Assembly: GCF_050410775.1 (NCBI RefSeq)
Contig: NZ_CP191229.1
Source: Erwinia sp050410775
GTDB lineage: Bacteria > Pseudomonadota > Gammaproteobacteria > Enterobacterales > Enterobacteriaceae
DNA length: 64,000 nucleotides
Direction: 5' to 3' (one strand)
Below, piece by piece: positions 26,952 to 36,443 of this stretch (the stretch's first letter is position 1; every line of letters starts with the position of its first letter). The notes under the pieces were generated by a model, which was not told the origin of the DNA, ran no database searches, and saw only the letters and a program-made list of their open reading frames with translations. The position numbers and the translations under genes are program-made.

Positions 26952-27635
26952 ATGACGGCTATAGCCCCGGTGATCACGATTGATGGCCCAAGCGGTGCCG
27001 GTAAAGGGACCTTGTGTAAAGCAATGGCTGAGGCGCTACAGTGGCATCTGCTGGACTCCGGCGCGATCTATCGCGTACTGGCGCTGGCGGCACTGCATCA
27101 TCAGGTGGATATCACTTCGGAAGAGGCGCTGGTGCCGATTGCCGCTCACCTTGACGTTCGCTTCGTCTCGACCAATGGCGAAATGGAAGTGATTCTCGAA
27201 GGGGAAGATGTTTCTGGCGAAATCCGTACGCAGGATGTCAGTAATACGGCGTCAAAAGTGGCCGCGTTTCCGCGAGTGCGTGAGGCGCTGTTGCGACGTC
27301 AACGCGGCTTCCGGGATGCGCCGGGCCTGATTGCTGATGGACGGGATATGGGGACAGTGGTTTTTCCGGACGCCCCGGTAAAAATCTTCCTCGATGCCAG
27401 CTCGGAAGAGCGCGCTCACCGCCGTATGCTACAGTTGCAGGATAAAGGCTTTAGTGTTAACTTTGAACGCCTTTTATCTGAGATAAAGGAACGTGATGAG
27501 CGCGATCGTAACCGCGCCATCGCACCGTTAATACCGGCAGAAGACGCGCTGGTGCTGGATTCTACCAGCATGTCAATTGAGGAAGTGATTGAAACTGCTC
27601 TCAATTATGCGCGTGAAAAACTTTCTCTGTCGTAA
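26952..27635 (+). CDS. cmk: Cytidylate kinase
   Basis: Cmk phosphorylates CMP and dCMP with ATP, recycling cytidine nucleotides. The 227-residue product (MTAIAPVITIDGPSGAGKGT) carries the P-loop GPSGAGKGT (12-20), the CMP-specific insert and the DGRDMGTVVFPDA nucleotide-binding segment. ATG 26952 is preceded by AGGAG and matches the E. coli length; ten upstream in-frame codons are dropped. It lies immediately upstream of rpsA, as in most enterobacteria, with a terminator-like hairpin between them. Confidence 0.97.
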   Translation: MTAIAPVITIDGPSGAGKGTLCKAMAEALQWHLLDSGAIYRVLALAALHHQVDITSEEALVPIAAHLDVRFVSTNGEMEVILEGEDVSGEIRTQDVSNTASKVAAFPRVREALLRRQRGFRDAPGLIADGRDMGTVVFPDAPVKIFLDASSEERAHRRMLQLQDKGFSVNFERLLSEIKERDERDRNRAIAPLIPAEDALVLDSTSMSIEEVIETALNYAREKLSLS

Positions 27636-27642
27636 CGGAAAC

Positions 27643-27668
27643 CGGGCCTTCGTGGCCCGTCTGTTTTT
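27643..27668 (+). terminator. cmk-rpsA hairpin
   Basis: CGGGCC (27643-27648) pairs with GGCCCG (27654-27659) around TTCGT and is followed by TCTGTTTTTA. It is a moderate terminator or attenuator between cmk and rpsA. Confidence 0.6.
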
Positions 27669-27767
27669 ATTAACCCTGTGATAAGGATGTCATGGGGCAT
27701 GTGAAACAACCCCACCCGTCAGGATGTCAGGTGGACGTTAAATTGAAGAATCCATAAGATTATCAAT
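27669..27767 (+). promoter_or_regulatory. rpsA leader lacking a Shine-Dalgarno sequence
   Basis: The 20 nt before the rpsA ATG contain no GGAG-like sequence. Upstream are short stems: TGGGG 27693-27697 with CCCCA 27710-27714, and CCACC 27712-27716 with GGTGG 27730-27734, which partly compete. The E. coli rpsA start region is also SD-less and is an S1-dependent, autoregulated initiation site; that this one works likewise is inference. Confidence 0.6.
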
Positions 27768-29444
27768 ATGACTGAATCTTTTGCTCAACTATTTGAAGAA
27801 TCCCTAAAAACTATCGAAACCCGTCCGGGTTCCATCGTTCGCGGCGTTGTTGTCTCTATCGACAAAGACGTCGTTCTGGTTGATGCGGGCCTGAAATCTG
27901 AATCTGCAATTCCTGCAGAGCAGTTCAAAAACGCAGCCGGCGAGCTGGAAATCCAGGTGGGTGACGAAGTTGACGTTGCACTGGATGCAGTGGAAGACGG
28001 CTTCGGTGAGACCCTGCTGTCCCGTGAGAAAGCTAAACGTCATGAAGCTTGGATCACGCTGGAAAAAGCTTACGAAGACGCTGAAACCGTTACCGGTGTT
28101 ATCAACGGCAAAGTTAAAGGCGGCTTCACTGTTGAGCTGAACGGCATTCGTGCGTTCCTGCCAGGTTCACTGGTTGACGTGCGTCCAGTGCGCGACACGC
28201 TGCACCTGGAAGGCAAAGAGCTTGAGTTCAAAGTCATCAAGCTGGATCAGAAGCGCAACAACGTTGTTGTTTCACGTCGTGCTGTTATCGAATCTGAAAA
28301 CAGCGCAGAGCGCGATCAGCTGCTGGAAAACCTCCAGGAAGGCATGGAAGTTAAAGGTATCGTTAAGAACCTGACTGACTACGGTGCATTCGTTGATCTG
28401 GGCGGCGTTGACGGCCTGCTGCACATCACTGATATGGCATGGAAGCGCGTTAAGCATCCAAGCGAAATCGTGAATGTTGGCGATGAAATCAACGTTAAAG
28501 TTCTGAAGTTCGACCGCGAGCGTACCCGTGTTTCTCTGGGTCTGAAGCAGCTGGGCGAAGATCCATGGGTCGCTATCGCTAAGCGTTACCCAGAAGGCAC
28601 TCGTCTGACTGGCCGTGTTACCAACCTGACCGACTACGGCTGCTTCGTGGAAATCGAAGAAGGCGTTGAAGGCCTGGTACACGTTTCAGAAATGGACTGG
28701 ACCAACAAAAACATCCATCCGTCTAAAGTTGTTAACGTTGGCGATGTTGTTGAAGTTATGGTTCTGGACATCGACGAAGAACGTCGTCGTATCTCCCTGG
28801 GTCTGAAGCAGTGCAAATCTAACCCATGGCAGCAGTTCGCAGAAACCCACAACAAGGGCGACCGCGTTGAAGGTAAAATCAAGTCAATCACTGACTTCGG
28901 TATCTTCATCGGCCTGGACGGCGGTATCGACGGCCTGGTTCACCTGTCTGACATCTCCTGGAACGCTACCGGAGAAGATGCAGTTCGTGAATACAAGAAG
29001 GGCGACGAAATCGCTGCCGTGGTTCTGCAGGTTGACGCAGAGCGCGAGCGTATCTCCCTGGGCGTTAAGCAGCTGGCAGAAGATCCGTTTAACAACTACA
29101 TCTCTCTGAACAAGAAAGGTGCTATCGTTAACGGTAAAGTGACTGCTGTTGATGCTAAAGGCGCTACCATTGAGCTGGCTGACGGCGTTGAAGGTTACCT
29201 GCGTGCTTCAGAAGCTTCAGTTGACCGCGTTGAAGACGCAACTCTGGTTCTGAGTGTTGGCGATGATGTTGAAGCCAAATTCACCGGTGTTGATCGTAAA
29301 AACCGCGTTGTTAGCCTGTCTGTTCGTGCTAAAGACCAGGCTGACGAGAAAGAAGCCATCGCTACTGTTAACAACACTAAACAGGAAGACGGTAACTTCT
29401 CTAACGCTATGGCTGAAGCTTTCAAAGCAGCTAAAGGCGAGTAA
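27768..29444 (+). CDS. rpsA: 30S ribosomal protein S1
   Basis: S1 binds mRNA and helps load structured or weak-SD messages on the 30S subunit. The 558-residue product (E. coli 557) has six S1/OB repeats; the repeated GLVHVS/GLLHIT-type motifs (VDGLLHITDMAW, VEGLVHVSEMDW, IDGLVHLSDISW) mark repeats 3-5. Codons are strongly biased to GTT, GCT, CTG and AAA compared with neighbours, typical of a very highly expressed gene. It lies between cmk and ihfB and probably represses its own translation through the SD-less leader. Confidence 0.99.
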   Translation: MTESFAQLFEESLKTIETRPGSIVRGVVVSIDKDVVLVDAGLKSESAIPAEQFKNAAGELEIQVGDEVDVALDAVEDGFGETLLSREKAKRHEAWITLEKAYEDAETVTGVINGKVKGGFTVELNGIRAFLPGSLVDVRPVRDTLHLEGKELEFKVIKLDQKRNNVVVSRRAVIESENSAERDQLLENLQEGMEVKGIVKNLTDYGAFVDLGGVDGLLHITDMAWKRVKHPSEIVNVGDEINVKVLKFDRERTRVSLGLKQLGEDPWVAIAKRYPEGTRLTGRVTNLTDYGCFVEIEEGVEGLVHVSEMDWTNKNIHPSKVVNVGDVVEVMVLDIDEERRRISLGLKQCKSNPWQQFAETHNKGDRVEGKIKSITDFGIFIGLDGGIDGLVHLSDISWNATGEDAVREYKKGDEIAAVVLQVDAERERISLGVKQLAEDPFNNYISLNKKGAIVNGKVTAVDAKGATIELADGVEGYLRASEASVDRVEDATLVLSVGDDVEAKFTGVDRKNRVVSLSVRAKDQADEKEAIATVNNTKQEDGNFSNAMAEAFKAAKGE

Positions 29445-29455
29445 TAGCCTCTGCT

Positions 29456-29481
29456 GTCAGGGTGGCGTAAGCTGCCCTGAC
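29456..29481 (+). repeat. GNRA-capped hairpin between rpsA and ihfB
   Basis: GTCAGGGTGGC (29456-29466) and GCTGCCCTGAC (29471-29481) pair over all 11 positions in RNA (two adjacent G-U pairs) around a GTAA loop. There is no immediate T-run; a TTTTT lies about 20 nt later. It is either a weak terminator/attenuator or an mRNA-stabilising stem. Confidence 0.6.
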
Positions 29482-29530
29482 GCTGCCGTTACTGTCAAAG
29501 TTTTTCCAGATGGAAATAACCGGAGGATTT

Positions 29531-29815
29531 ATGACCAAGTCAGAACTGATTGAAAGACTTGCTGGCCAGCACTCTCATATTCCGGCGAAAGTCGTTGAGG
29601 ATGCGGTTAAAGAGATGCTTGAGCACATGGCGACCACTTTGGCCCAGGGCGAACGCATTGAAATCCGGGGCTTCGGCAGTTTCTCTTTGCATTACCGTGC
29701 GCCCCGAACCGGCCGTAACCCGAAAACGGGTGATAAAGTGGAGTTGGAAGGAAAGTATGTTCCACACTTCAAGCCGGGTAAAGAGCTGCGCGACCGTGCA
29801 AATATTTACGGTTAA
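29531..29815 (+). CDS. ihfB: Integration host factor subunit beta
   Basis: IHF-beta pairs with IHF-alpha (ihfA, elsewhere) to bend DNA sharply at specific sites in recombination, replication and transcription. The 94-residue product is the usual length and is a single HU/IHF domain: MTKSELIERLAGQHSHIPAK, the core GFGSFSLHYRAPRTGRNP and the beta-ribbon arm RNPKTGDKVELEGKYVPHF. ATG 29531 follows GGAGG; the seven upstream in-frame codons are dropped. A UUCG-loop terminator follows. Confidence 0.98.
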   Translation: MTKSELIERLAGQHSHIPAKVVEDAVKEMLEHMATTLAQGERIEIRGFGSFSLHYRAPRTGRNPKTGDKVELEGKYVPHFKPGKELRDRANIYG

Positions 29816-29833
29816 AGCTGTTCAGAACGCAAT

Positions 29834-29860
29834 AAAACGACGCTTCGGCGTCGTTTTTTT
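29834..29860 (+). terminator. ihfB intrinsic terminator
   Basis: AAAACGACGC pairs with GCGTCGTTTT around a TTCG tetraloop and continues into a T-run. It ends the rpsA-ihfB unit. Confidence 0.92.
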
Positions 29861-30064
29861 TGCCTTTTTTGCAGGCATCCCTCTGACATTACCACCATCC
29901 GCCACGGCTTCTCATTCCTCTAAAGTTACAGTGCTGCTCCCAAAGCATTCAGATAACCATTAATTTGCAGCGAAAGTCTGCCGGACTACTCCAGACTTTG
30001 GATATTGCCTGCTGTCAGCGACGGTATTTAACAGCACACTCCTCGCAGAAAATGGAGAGCTGAC

Positions 30065-32329
30065 ATGCCTTACCCTCTTGTCCGGCTGGCTATCGCCGCA
30101 ATCGCAGCGGCGCTGCCCCTTAATGTTCTGACTCAGCTTCCCCCTGTGGGATATAACCTGGGGATCCTCTGTATTGCGGGTGCGCTACTGCTCGCCGGAC
30201 AACGGGCTACGACGGATATCGCAGTCGTTCTGCTGCTGTTTCTCTGGAGCGTGGAGGCGGGGCGGGAGGCTGAAAAGCAGATAGTATCGCTCTCTTCAGG
30301 GCCAGTTACGGCAGAGGTGCGTATCGAACAAATTCTTCCGCAGTCAGAAAGAGTGAAGGTACGAATTGTCAGCCAGGCGGGAAAACCTGTTTTCCCACCC
30401 GTTTTTGTACTGCTCACTGCCCAAAAGTTCTCTGACAATTTATGCCGCGGTCAGCGGTGGCGAATGACGCTCAGGCTGAAACCGGTTCATGCGCGGTTAA
30501 ATGAGGCGGGATTTGACGCACAGCGCTTCGCTATCGCCATCAGGACACCGCTCGCTGGCCGGATGACTGTGCCGGTACTGCTTAATCCGGCATGCAGCTG
30601 GCGGGATCGTATCATCAGTAGCAGCCGGAAAAATTATGGCGGGCTGCCATGGCAGGCGCTGATCTCCGGACTGGCGTTTGGCGAGCGTGGCGAGGTAAGC
30701 CGGGAGATAAATCAGCTACTGCGTGAAACCGGTACGGCACATCTGATGGCGATATCCGGCATGCATACTGGCCTGGCCGCCACGCTGGGCTGGCTGATCG
30801 CCCGGCTGTTACAACTCCTCTTCCCGGCCCGCTGGATTGGCTACCGCTTTCCACTACTGCTGGGAATGCTCGTGGCATTGATATATGGCTGGCTTTCCGG
30901 CGGCAATCCGCCTGCGACAAGAGCAATAGTGGCTCTGGGCGTCTGGAACGTAATCCGGCTAAAAGGATGGTGCTGCTCTCACTGGCAGGTCTGGAGCCTT
31001 TGCATTGGAGCCATCCTGTTTTTTGACCCTCTGAGCGCGCTTTCAGACAGCCTCTGGCTCTCCGCAACGGCCGTGGCGGGTCTGCTTTCCTGGTATCAGT
31101 GGTTTCCGTTGCCGGCCCGCTTTATGCATAAAAAACGCTGGCTGCTCCTGCGCCTCCTTCATCTCCAGCTCGGCCTGTTGCTGCTGCTGATGCCGGTGCA
31201 GATGTTCATTTTTCACGGGATCAGCTTTACTGCCTTGGTGGCTAATTTATGGGCGGTGCCTGTTGTTACGCTACTTACCGTTCCGCTTATTTTTTGCGCC
31301 CTATTACTGAATTTTGTTACGCCGGCAGGCCAGTTTATCTGGTGGTGTGTGGATCGGACGCTGGCGCTGCTGTTTTTCCCGCTTGAAGCGCTTCCCTCCG
31401 GATGGATAGCCGTCAACCAGATGGCGCCAGCGGTCAGTTTGCTTATCTGGCTGGTAGTCATCGCCTGGCGGTTTAACTGGTTCCGCACCTCACCCCTCAC
31501 TCTTATTGCGTTGTGCGCCTCTCTGTTCTGCTGGCGGCTCAATGTTGCCCGGCCTGAATGGCGCCTGGATATGCTGGATGTCGGACACGGGCTGGCCGTC
31601 GTCATTTCCAGACAAGGAGAAGCGGTGATCTACGATACCGGTAACCGCTGGCAAGGGGGGGATGCGGCCTTAAGTTATATTCTTCCCTGGCTGAGCTGGC
31701 AGGATCTTAACGTCAGACATCTGATTCTCAGCCATGGCCATCTTGATCATATCGGCGGGCTGGAAAGCGTGCGGGCTGCTTTTCCCAAAGTGGTTATTCA
31801 CAGCAGCGCAGGAGTTAAGGCGAACCAACCCTGTCTGCGGGGAAACCACTGGCGCTGGCAGAACCTGACTTTCCGGGTACTGTGGCCGGAACGCAGGGAG
31901 ACAAAAAGCGGCAATAATCAATCCTGTGTTGTCACAGTCAGCGACGGACGCTGGCGGGTTCTGTTAACCGGCGATATTGAAGCGCCGGCGGAGCTGGAAC
32001 TGGTCAGGCAATACCGGCATGAACTGCGTGCGGATATAGTGCAGGTTCCGCATCATGGCAGCGGAACCTCTTCAACCCCGCCTTTCCTCAGAGCCGTGGC
32101 GGGCCAGGCCGCGCTGGCTTCTGCCGCACGCTACAGCGCATGGCGGCTTCCCGCATTAAGGGTAATCAAACGTTACAGAGAAAATCACTATAAATGGCAT
32201 GACACCGCGGTTGAGGGGCAGATCAGCGTAAAATTTTATCAGCATAACTGGCAGGTTAGCGGCATGAGAAGGGAAATAATGCCCCGATGGTACCATCAGT
32301 GGTTTGGCGTCCCACGTGATTCCAGGTAG
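30065..32329 (+). CDS. ycaI: ComEC/Rec2-family inner-membrane protein
   Basis: ComEC-family proteins form the inner-membrane channel for single-stranded DNA in competent bacteria; in enterobacteria the YcaI member is linked to DNA uptake or nutritional DNA use but is less studied. The 754-residue product (same as E. coli) has N-terminal membrane helices, a central competence domain with the conserved FGERGEVSREINQLLRETG-type segment and HLMAISGMHTGL, more helices, then a metallo-beta-lactamase-like domain with SHGHLDHIGG (about residue 557), LTGDIE and VPHHGSGTSS. It lies 34 nt upstream of msbA and is probably co-transcribed. Confidence 0.94.
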   Translation: MPYPLVRLAIAAIAAALPLNVLTQLPPVGYNLGILCIAGALLLAGQRATTDIAVVLLLFLWSVEAGREAEKQIVSLSSGPVTAEVRIEQILPQSERVKVRIVSQAGKPVFPPVFVLLTAQKFSDNLCRGQRWRMTLRLKPVHARLNEAGFDAQRFAIAIRTPLAGRMTVPVLLNPACSWRDRIISSSRKNYGGLPWQALISGLAFGERGEVSREINQLLRETGTAHLMAISGMHTGLAATLGWLIARLLQLLFPARWIGYRFPLLLGMLVALIYGWLSGGNPPATRAIVALGVWNVIRLKGWCCSHWQVWSLCIGAILFFDPLSALSDSLWLSATAVAGLLSWYQWFPLPARFMHKKRWLLLRLLHLQLGLLLLLMPVQMFIFHGISFTALVANLWAVPVVTLLTVPLIFCALLLNFVTPAGQFIWWCVDRTLALLFFPLEALPSGWIAVNQMAPAVSLLIWLVVIAWRFNWFRTSPLTLIALCASLFCWRLNVARPEWRLDMLDVGHGLAVVISRQGEAVIYDTGNRWQGGDAALSYILPWLSWQDLNVRHLILSHGHLDHIGGLESVRAAFPKVVIHSSAGVKANQPCLRGNHWRWQNLTFRVLWPERRETKSGNNQSCVVTVSDGRWRVLLTGDIEAPAELELVRQYRHELRADIVQVPHHGSGTSSTPPFLRAVAGQAALASAARYSAWRLPALRVIKRYRENHYKWHDTAVEGQISVKFYQHNWQVSGMRREIMPRWYHQWFGVPRDSR

Positions 32330-32363
32330 AATAAGCGGCTATTTCATTCAAAGCTGGTAAATA

Positions 32364-34112
32364 ATGAATCAGGATAAAGATCTCTCCACCTGGCAGACAT
32401 TCCGCCGACTCTGGCCGATGATTGTGCCATTCAGAACGGGTCTGATTGTGGCAGCGATAGCGCTGGTAATTAACGCGGCGGGTGATACCTTCATGCTGTC
32501 ACTGCTGAAACCGCTGCTTGATGAGGGGTTTGGCAATGCGAACTCTTCCGTACTGGTCTGGATGCCGCTGGCCGTTATCGGCCTGATGCTGCTCCGCGGC
32601 GTCACCAGCTATATCTCCAGCTACTGTATATCCTGGGTTTCCGGCAACGTGGTCATGGGGATGCGTCGCCGTCTGTTCAGCCATATGATGGGGATGCCGG
32701 TCGCCTTCTTCGATCAACAGTCTACCGGGACGCTGCTTTCGCGCATTACCTATGATTCTGAGCAGGTCGCCTCTTCATCCTCCAGCGCACTGGTGACGGT
32801 TGTGCGCGAGGGCGCGTCGATTATCGGCCTGTTTATCATGATGTTCTATTACAGCTGGCAGCTCTCGGTAATCCTGATTGTGCTGGCACCCATCGTCTCT
32901 TTTGCGATCCGCCTGGTGTCTAAGCGCTTTCGCAATATCAGCAAGAATATGCAAAACATGATGGGCCATGTTACCACCAGCGCCGAGCAAATGCTGAAAG
33001 GGCATAAAGAAGTGCTGATCTTTGGCGGTCAGGATGTGGAAAGTGAGCGCTTCAGCCGCGTCAGTAATCGCATGCGACAGCAGGGAATGAAGCTGGTTTC
33101 CGCCTCCTCTATCTCCGATCCTATTATCCAGCTTATCGCCTCGCTGGCGCTGGCGTTCGTTCTTTTTGCCGCCAGCTTCCCGAGCGTAATGGAAACGCTG
33201 ACCGCCGGTACTATTACCGTCGTGTTCTCGGCAATGATTGCGCTGATGCGTCCGCTGAAGTCCCTGACCAACGTGAATGCGCAGTTCCAGCGTGGAATGG
33301 CGGCCTGTCAGACGCTGTTTTCCATTCTTGACAGCGAGCAGGAAGAGGACAAAGGCACCCGCGTAATTGAACGTGCGAAAGGGAATATTGAATTCCGCAA
33401 CGTGACCTTTACCTACCCGGGACGTGATACGCCTGCGCTGCACAACATTAATTTGTCGATTCCAGAAGGCAGAACGGTGGCGCTGGTCGGACGGTCGGGA
33501 TCGGGTAAATCGACTATCGCCAGCCTGTTAACACGCTTCTATGACGTTCAGCAGGGTGAGATTTTAATGGATGGGCATGATTTGCGGGAATATACCCTCA
33601 GGTCCCTGCGTAACCAGGTTGCACTGGTATCACAAAATGTACATCTGTTTAACGACACTGTTGCGAACAATATCGCCTACGCGCGCAGTGAGCAGTACAG
33701 CCGCGAAGACATTGAAAAAGCCGCCGAAATGGCTCACGCCATGGACTTTATCAATAAGATGGATAACGGACTGGACACGATGATCGGAGAGAACGGCGTA
33801 CTGCTTTCTGGCGGCCAGCGTCAGCGTATCGCCATCGCCCGCGCGCTGCTGCGCGACTGCCCGATTTTGATCCTTGATGAGGCAACTTCCGCGCTGGATA
33901 CGGAATCTGAACGCGCGATACAGTCCGCTCTGGATGAACTTCAGAAAAACCGTACCTCGCTGGTTATCGCCCACCGTCTTTCAACCATTGAAAAAGCGGA
34001 TGAAATTGTGGTGGTGGAAGATGGTTATATCGTTGAACGCGGCACCCACAGCGATCTGCTGGCGCAGCGGGGCGCCTATGCGCAGCTGCATAAAATGCAG
34101 TTTGGTCAATGA
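32364..34112 (+). CDS. msbA: Lipid A / phospholipid flippase MsbA
   Basis: MsbA is a homodimeric ABC exporter that flips core-lipid A across the inner membrane. The 582-residue product equals the E. coli length: six membrane helices (to about 320), then an ATPase with Walker A GRSGSGKST (about 376), signature LLSGGQRQR (about 480), Walker B ILILDEATSALD and switch AHR. Its stop overlaps the lpxK start by 4 nt (ATGA), coupling the flippase with the lipid A 4'-kinase, an order conserved in proteobacteria. Confidence 0.99.
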   Translation: MNQDKDLSTWQTFRRLWPMIVPFRTGLIVAAIALVINAAGDTFMLSLLKPLLDEGFGNANSSVLVWMPLAVIGLMLLRGVTSYISSYCISWVSGNVVMGMRRRLFSHMMGMPVAFFDQQSTGTLLSRITYDSEQVASSSSSALVTVVREGASIIGLFIMMFYYSWQLSVILIVLAPIVSFAIRLVSKRFRNISKNMQNMMGHVTTSAEQMLKGHKEVLIFGGQDVESERFSRVSNRMRQQGMKLVSASSISDPIIQLIASLALAFVLFAASFPSVMETLTAGTITVVFSAMIALMRPLKSLTNVNAQFQRGMAACQTLFSILDSEQEEDKGTRVIERAKGNIEFRNVTFTYPGRDTPALHNINLSIPEGRTVALVGRSGSGKSTIASLLTRFYDVQQGEILMDGHDLREYTLRSLRNQVALVSQNVHLFNDTVANNIAYARSEQYSREDIEKAAEMAHAMDFINKMDNGLDTMIGENGVLLSGGQRQRIAIARALLRDCPILILDEATSALDTESERAIQSALDELQKNRTSLVIAHRLSTIEKADEIVVVEDGYIVERGTHSDLLAQRGAYAQLHKMQFGQ

Positions 34113-35119
34113 TTGAACGCATCTGGAGCGGCCGCTCGCTGCTTTATCTGCTGCTGCTGCCGCTGAGCTGGCTGTATGGGGCGGTCAGTAATCTGATCCG
34201 CCTCAGCTACAGGTGGGGCTGGCGTAAAGCGTGGCGTTCGCCGCTACCGGTGGTGGTTGTGGGCAACCTTACCGCAGGCGGAAACGGTAAAACGCCGGTG
34301 GTTATCTGGCTGGTTGAGGCGCTCCAGCAGCGCGGCTACCGGCCAGGCGTCGTCTCCCGGGGCTACGGCGGCAGTGCGGCGCGCTATCCGCTGGTGCTGG
34401 ATAATAAAACTCTACCGCGCGAGGCGGGAGACGAACCGGTGCTCATCTATCAGCGCACCGGGGCTCCCGTCGCCGTCTCTCCCGTCAGGGGGGACGCCGT
34501 CAGGGCGCTGGTGGAAAAAGGCGGGATCGATCTCATCATCACCGATGATGGGCTCCAGCACTACGCGCTCGCCAGGGATGTTGAAATTGTGGTGGTGGAC
34601 GGCGTGCGCCGGTTCGGCAACGGCTGGTGGCTCCCGGCCGGGCCAATGCGCGAGCGGGCTGGAAGGCTGAAAAGCGTGGATGCCGTCATCGCCAATGGCG
34701 GTGTCGCCGCAGAGAATGAATTGCCGATGCGGCTGGTGCCGGGCGAGGCTGTAAACCTTAAAACCGGGCAGATCCGTGCGGTCAGCGCGCTTGATAATGT
34801 GGTGGCGATGGCTGGCATCGGCCATCCGCCGCGGTTCTTTACCACCCTGATGCAGTTAGGGGTCAGGCCAGTCAGGGAAGTTCCCTTCGCCGATCACCAG
34901 AACTACAGCGAAGCCCAGCTTGCCGGTTTGTCCGGTCCAGGTGAAACGCTGTTGATGACGGAGAAAGACGCGGTTAAAGCCCGCAACTTTGCCCACGAAA
35001 ACTGGTGGTATCTGCCGGTCGACGCGGCGCTTCCTGAACCGGAAGCCAGCGCGTTGCTCGGCCATATTACTTCGCTTATTTCCCAGCGGCGTTCTCAGCG
35101 CACAGAAAAAACGCGCTAA
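34109..35119 (+). CDS. lpxK: Tetraacyldisaccharide 4'-kinase
   Basis: LpxK phosphorylates the 4' position of the lipid A disaccharide at the inner face of the inner membrane. The 336-residue product (E. coli 328) has an N-terminal hydrophobic helix (LLYLLLLPLSWLYGAVSNLI), the P-loop VGNLTAGGNGKTPV (51-64) and the DDGLQHYALARDVE segment with catalytic/metal residues. It starts inside the msbA stop codon and is followed 31 nt later by ycaQ, so msbA-lpxK-ycaQ probably share a transcript. Confidence 0.97.
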   Translation: MIERIWSGRSLLYLLLLPLSWLYGAVSNLIRLSYRWGWRKAWRSPLPVVVVGNLTAGGNGKTPVVIWLVEALQQRGYRPGVVSRGYGGSAARYPLVLDNKTLPREAGDEPVLIYQRTGAPVAVSPVRGDAVRALVEKGGIDLIITDDGLQHYALARDVEIVVVDGVRRFGNGWWLPAGPMRERAGRLKSVDAVIANGGVAAENELPMRLVPGEAVNLKTGQIRAVSALDNVVAMAGIGHPPRFFTTLMQLGVRPVREVPFADHQNYSEAQLAGLSGPGETLLMTEKDAVKARNFAHENWWYLPVDAALPEPEASALLGHITSLISQRRSQRTEKTR

Positions 35120-35150
35120 ACTCACTGCATCTTTCTTCAAAAGGTGCACC

Positions 35151-36359
35151 ATGTCTTTACCTCAACTCTCGCTGAAGCAGGCCCGCCATCTTCATCTGGC
35201 AGCCCAGGGTCTGCTGCGCCCGCCAGCGCGTAAAGCACAATTTGCGGATATGCTCGCCGCGCTCCGTCAGATGTCGCTGTTGCAGATTGATACTATCCAT
35301 GTTGTTGCCCGCAGTCCTTATCTGGTGCTGTTCAGTCGCCTTGGCGCTTACCCGCAACGCTGGCTGGAAGAGGCGCTTTCCGCCGGGGAGTTGTTTGAGT
35401 ACTGGGCACATGAAGCCTGTTTTATTCCCACAGAAGATTATCCGCTGCTGCGCCACAGAATGCTCAACCCTCAGCATCTTGGCTGGAAATATAACGAGGC
35501 ATGGATGCAAACCTGGCAGTCGGAAATTGCGGCACTGCTCAGGCATATTGAGCTACATGGTCCGGTCCGGTCTGCTGATTTCAAGGCGCCAGCAGGACAA
35601 AAACCGGGCTGGTGGGCCTGGAAACCCCACAAGCGGCACCTGGAAAACCTTTTTTCCGCCGGTGAACTGATGGTGACCGGGCGACGTAATTTCCAGCGGG
35701 TCTACGATCTTCGACAGCGAGTGCTGCCGGAATGGGATGACGCTATTCACGCGCTTAACGAAAAGGAGGCCGTACAGCATATGCTGCGGAACAGCGCGCA
35801 GAGTCTTGGCCTGTTCCGCGCCGCCTGGCTCTCAGACTATTACCGGCTTAAGCGCGCCCCGGTCGAAGAGAGCGTGCGGGAGTGGCTTGAAAGCGGAGAA
35901 GTTATCGCGACGGAAGTGGAAACGCTGGGTAAATGCTATCTGCACCGTTCCCTGATGCCTTTGCTGGAAAAGATGCCCGCCGCTACGCATACGGCGATCC
36001 TCTCTCCCTTCGATCCGGTGGTCTGGGATCGTAAACGGGCGCTGGAGCTTTTCGGTTTCGACTACCGCCTGGAATGCTATACGCCGGAAGCAAAGCGGCA
36101 GTACGGCTATTTTGTCCTGCCGCTATTGCACCAAGGGGTGCTGAAAGGACGACTGGATGCCAAAATGCTGCGCAAGGATAAGGTGCTGCAAATCCGGCAG
36201 ATCTGGCTTGAACCGGGGGTACGCGTCAGTCAGCGCTTTACCGCTGACGTTCGGCTGGCGCTGACCCGGTTTGCCCGCTGGCAGGGCGCGGAAAGCCTGG
36301 TGATTGATAAACAACCCGCCGAACTGGCCGCAATATGGCTAAACGGCTGGCGCGTTTAA
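35151..36359 (+). CDS. ycaQ: Winged-helix DNA glycosylase YcaQ (interstrand crosslink unhooking)
   Basis: YcaQ belongs to the HTH_42 superfamily; E. coli YcaQ and its AlkZ relatives unhook alkylated bases and interstrand crosslinks. The 402-residue product begins MSLPQLSLKQARHLHLAAQG and contains the QxD catalytic motif at Q45-D47 (LLQIDTIHVVARS), followed by winged-helix repeats. ATG 35151 has an upstream AAAAGGTG; 54 upstream in-frame codons overlap lpxK and are rejected. It sits between lipid A and Kdo genes with no obvious functional link to them. Confidence 0.92.
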   Translation: MSLPQLSLKQARHLHLAAQGLLRPPARKAQFADMLAALRQMSLLQIDTIHVVARSPYLVLFSRLGAYPQRWLEEALSAGELFEYWAHEACFIPTEDYPLLRHRMLNPQHLGWKYNEAWMQTWQSEIAALLRHIELHGPVRSADFKAPAGQKPGWWAWKPHKRHLENLFSAGELMVTGRRNFQRVYDLRQRVLPEWDDAIHALNEKEAVQHMLRNSAQSLGLFRAAWLSDYYRLKRAPVEESVREWLESGEVIATEVETLGKCYLHRSLMPLLEKMPAATHTAILSPFDPVVWDRKRALELFGFDYRLECYTPEAKRQYGYFVLPLLHQGVLKGRLDAKMLRKDKVLQIRQIWLEPGVRVSQRFTADVRLALTRFARWQGAESLVIDKQPAELAAIWLNGWRV

Positions 36360-36443
36360 GCAGCTTATCATGGGGGTTAGCGGCTCTCGCCTGAGCTATG
36401 ATATTCTACTGTTCTGTCTGTCCGGGTCCACCAGGGAGAAACC

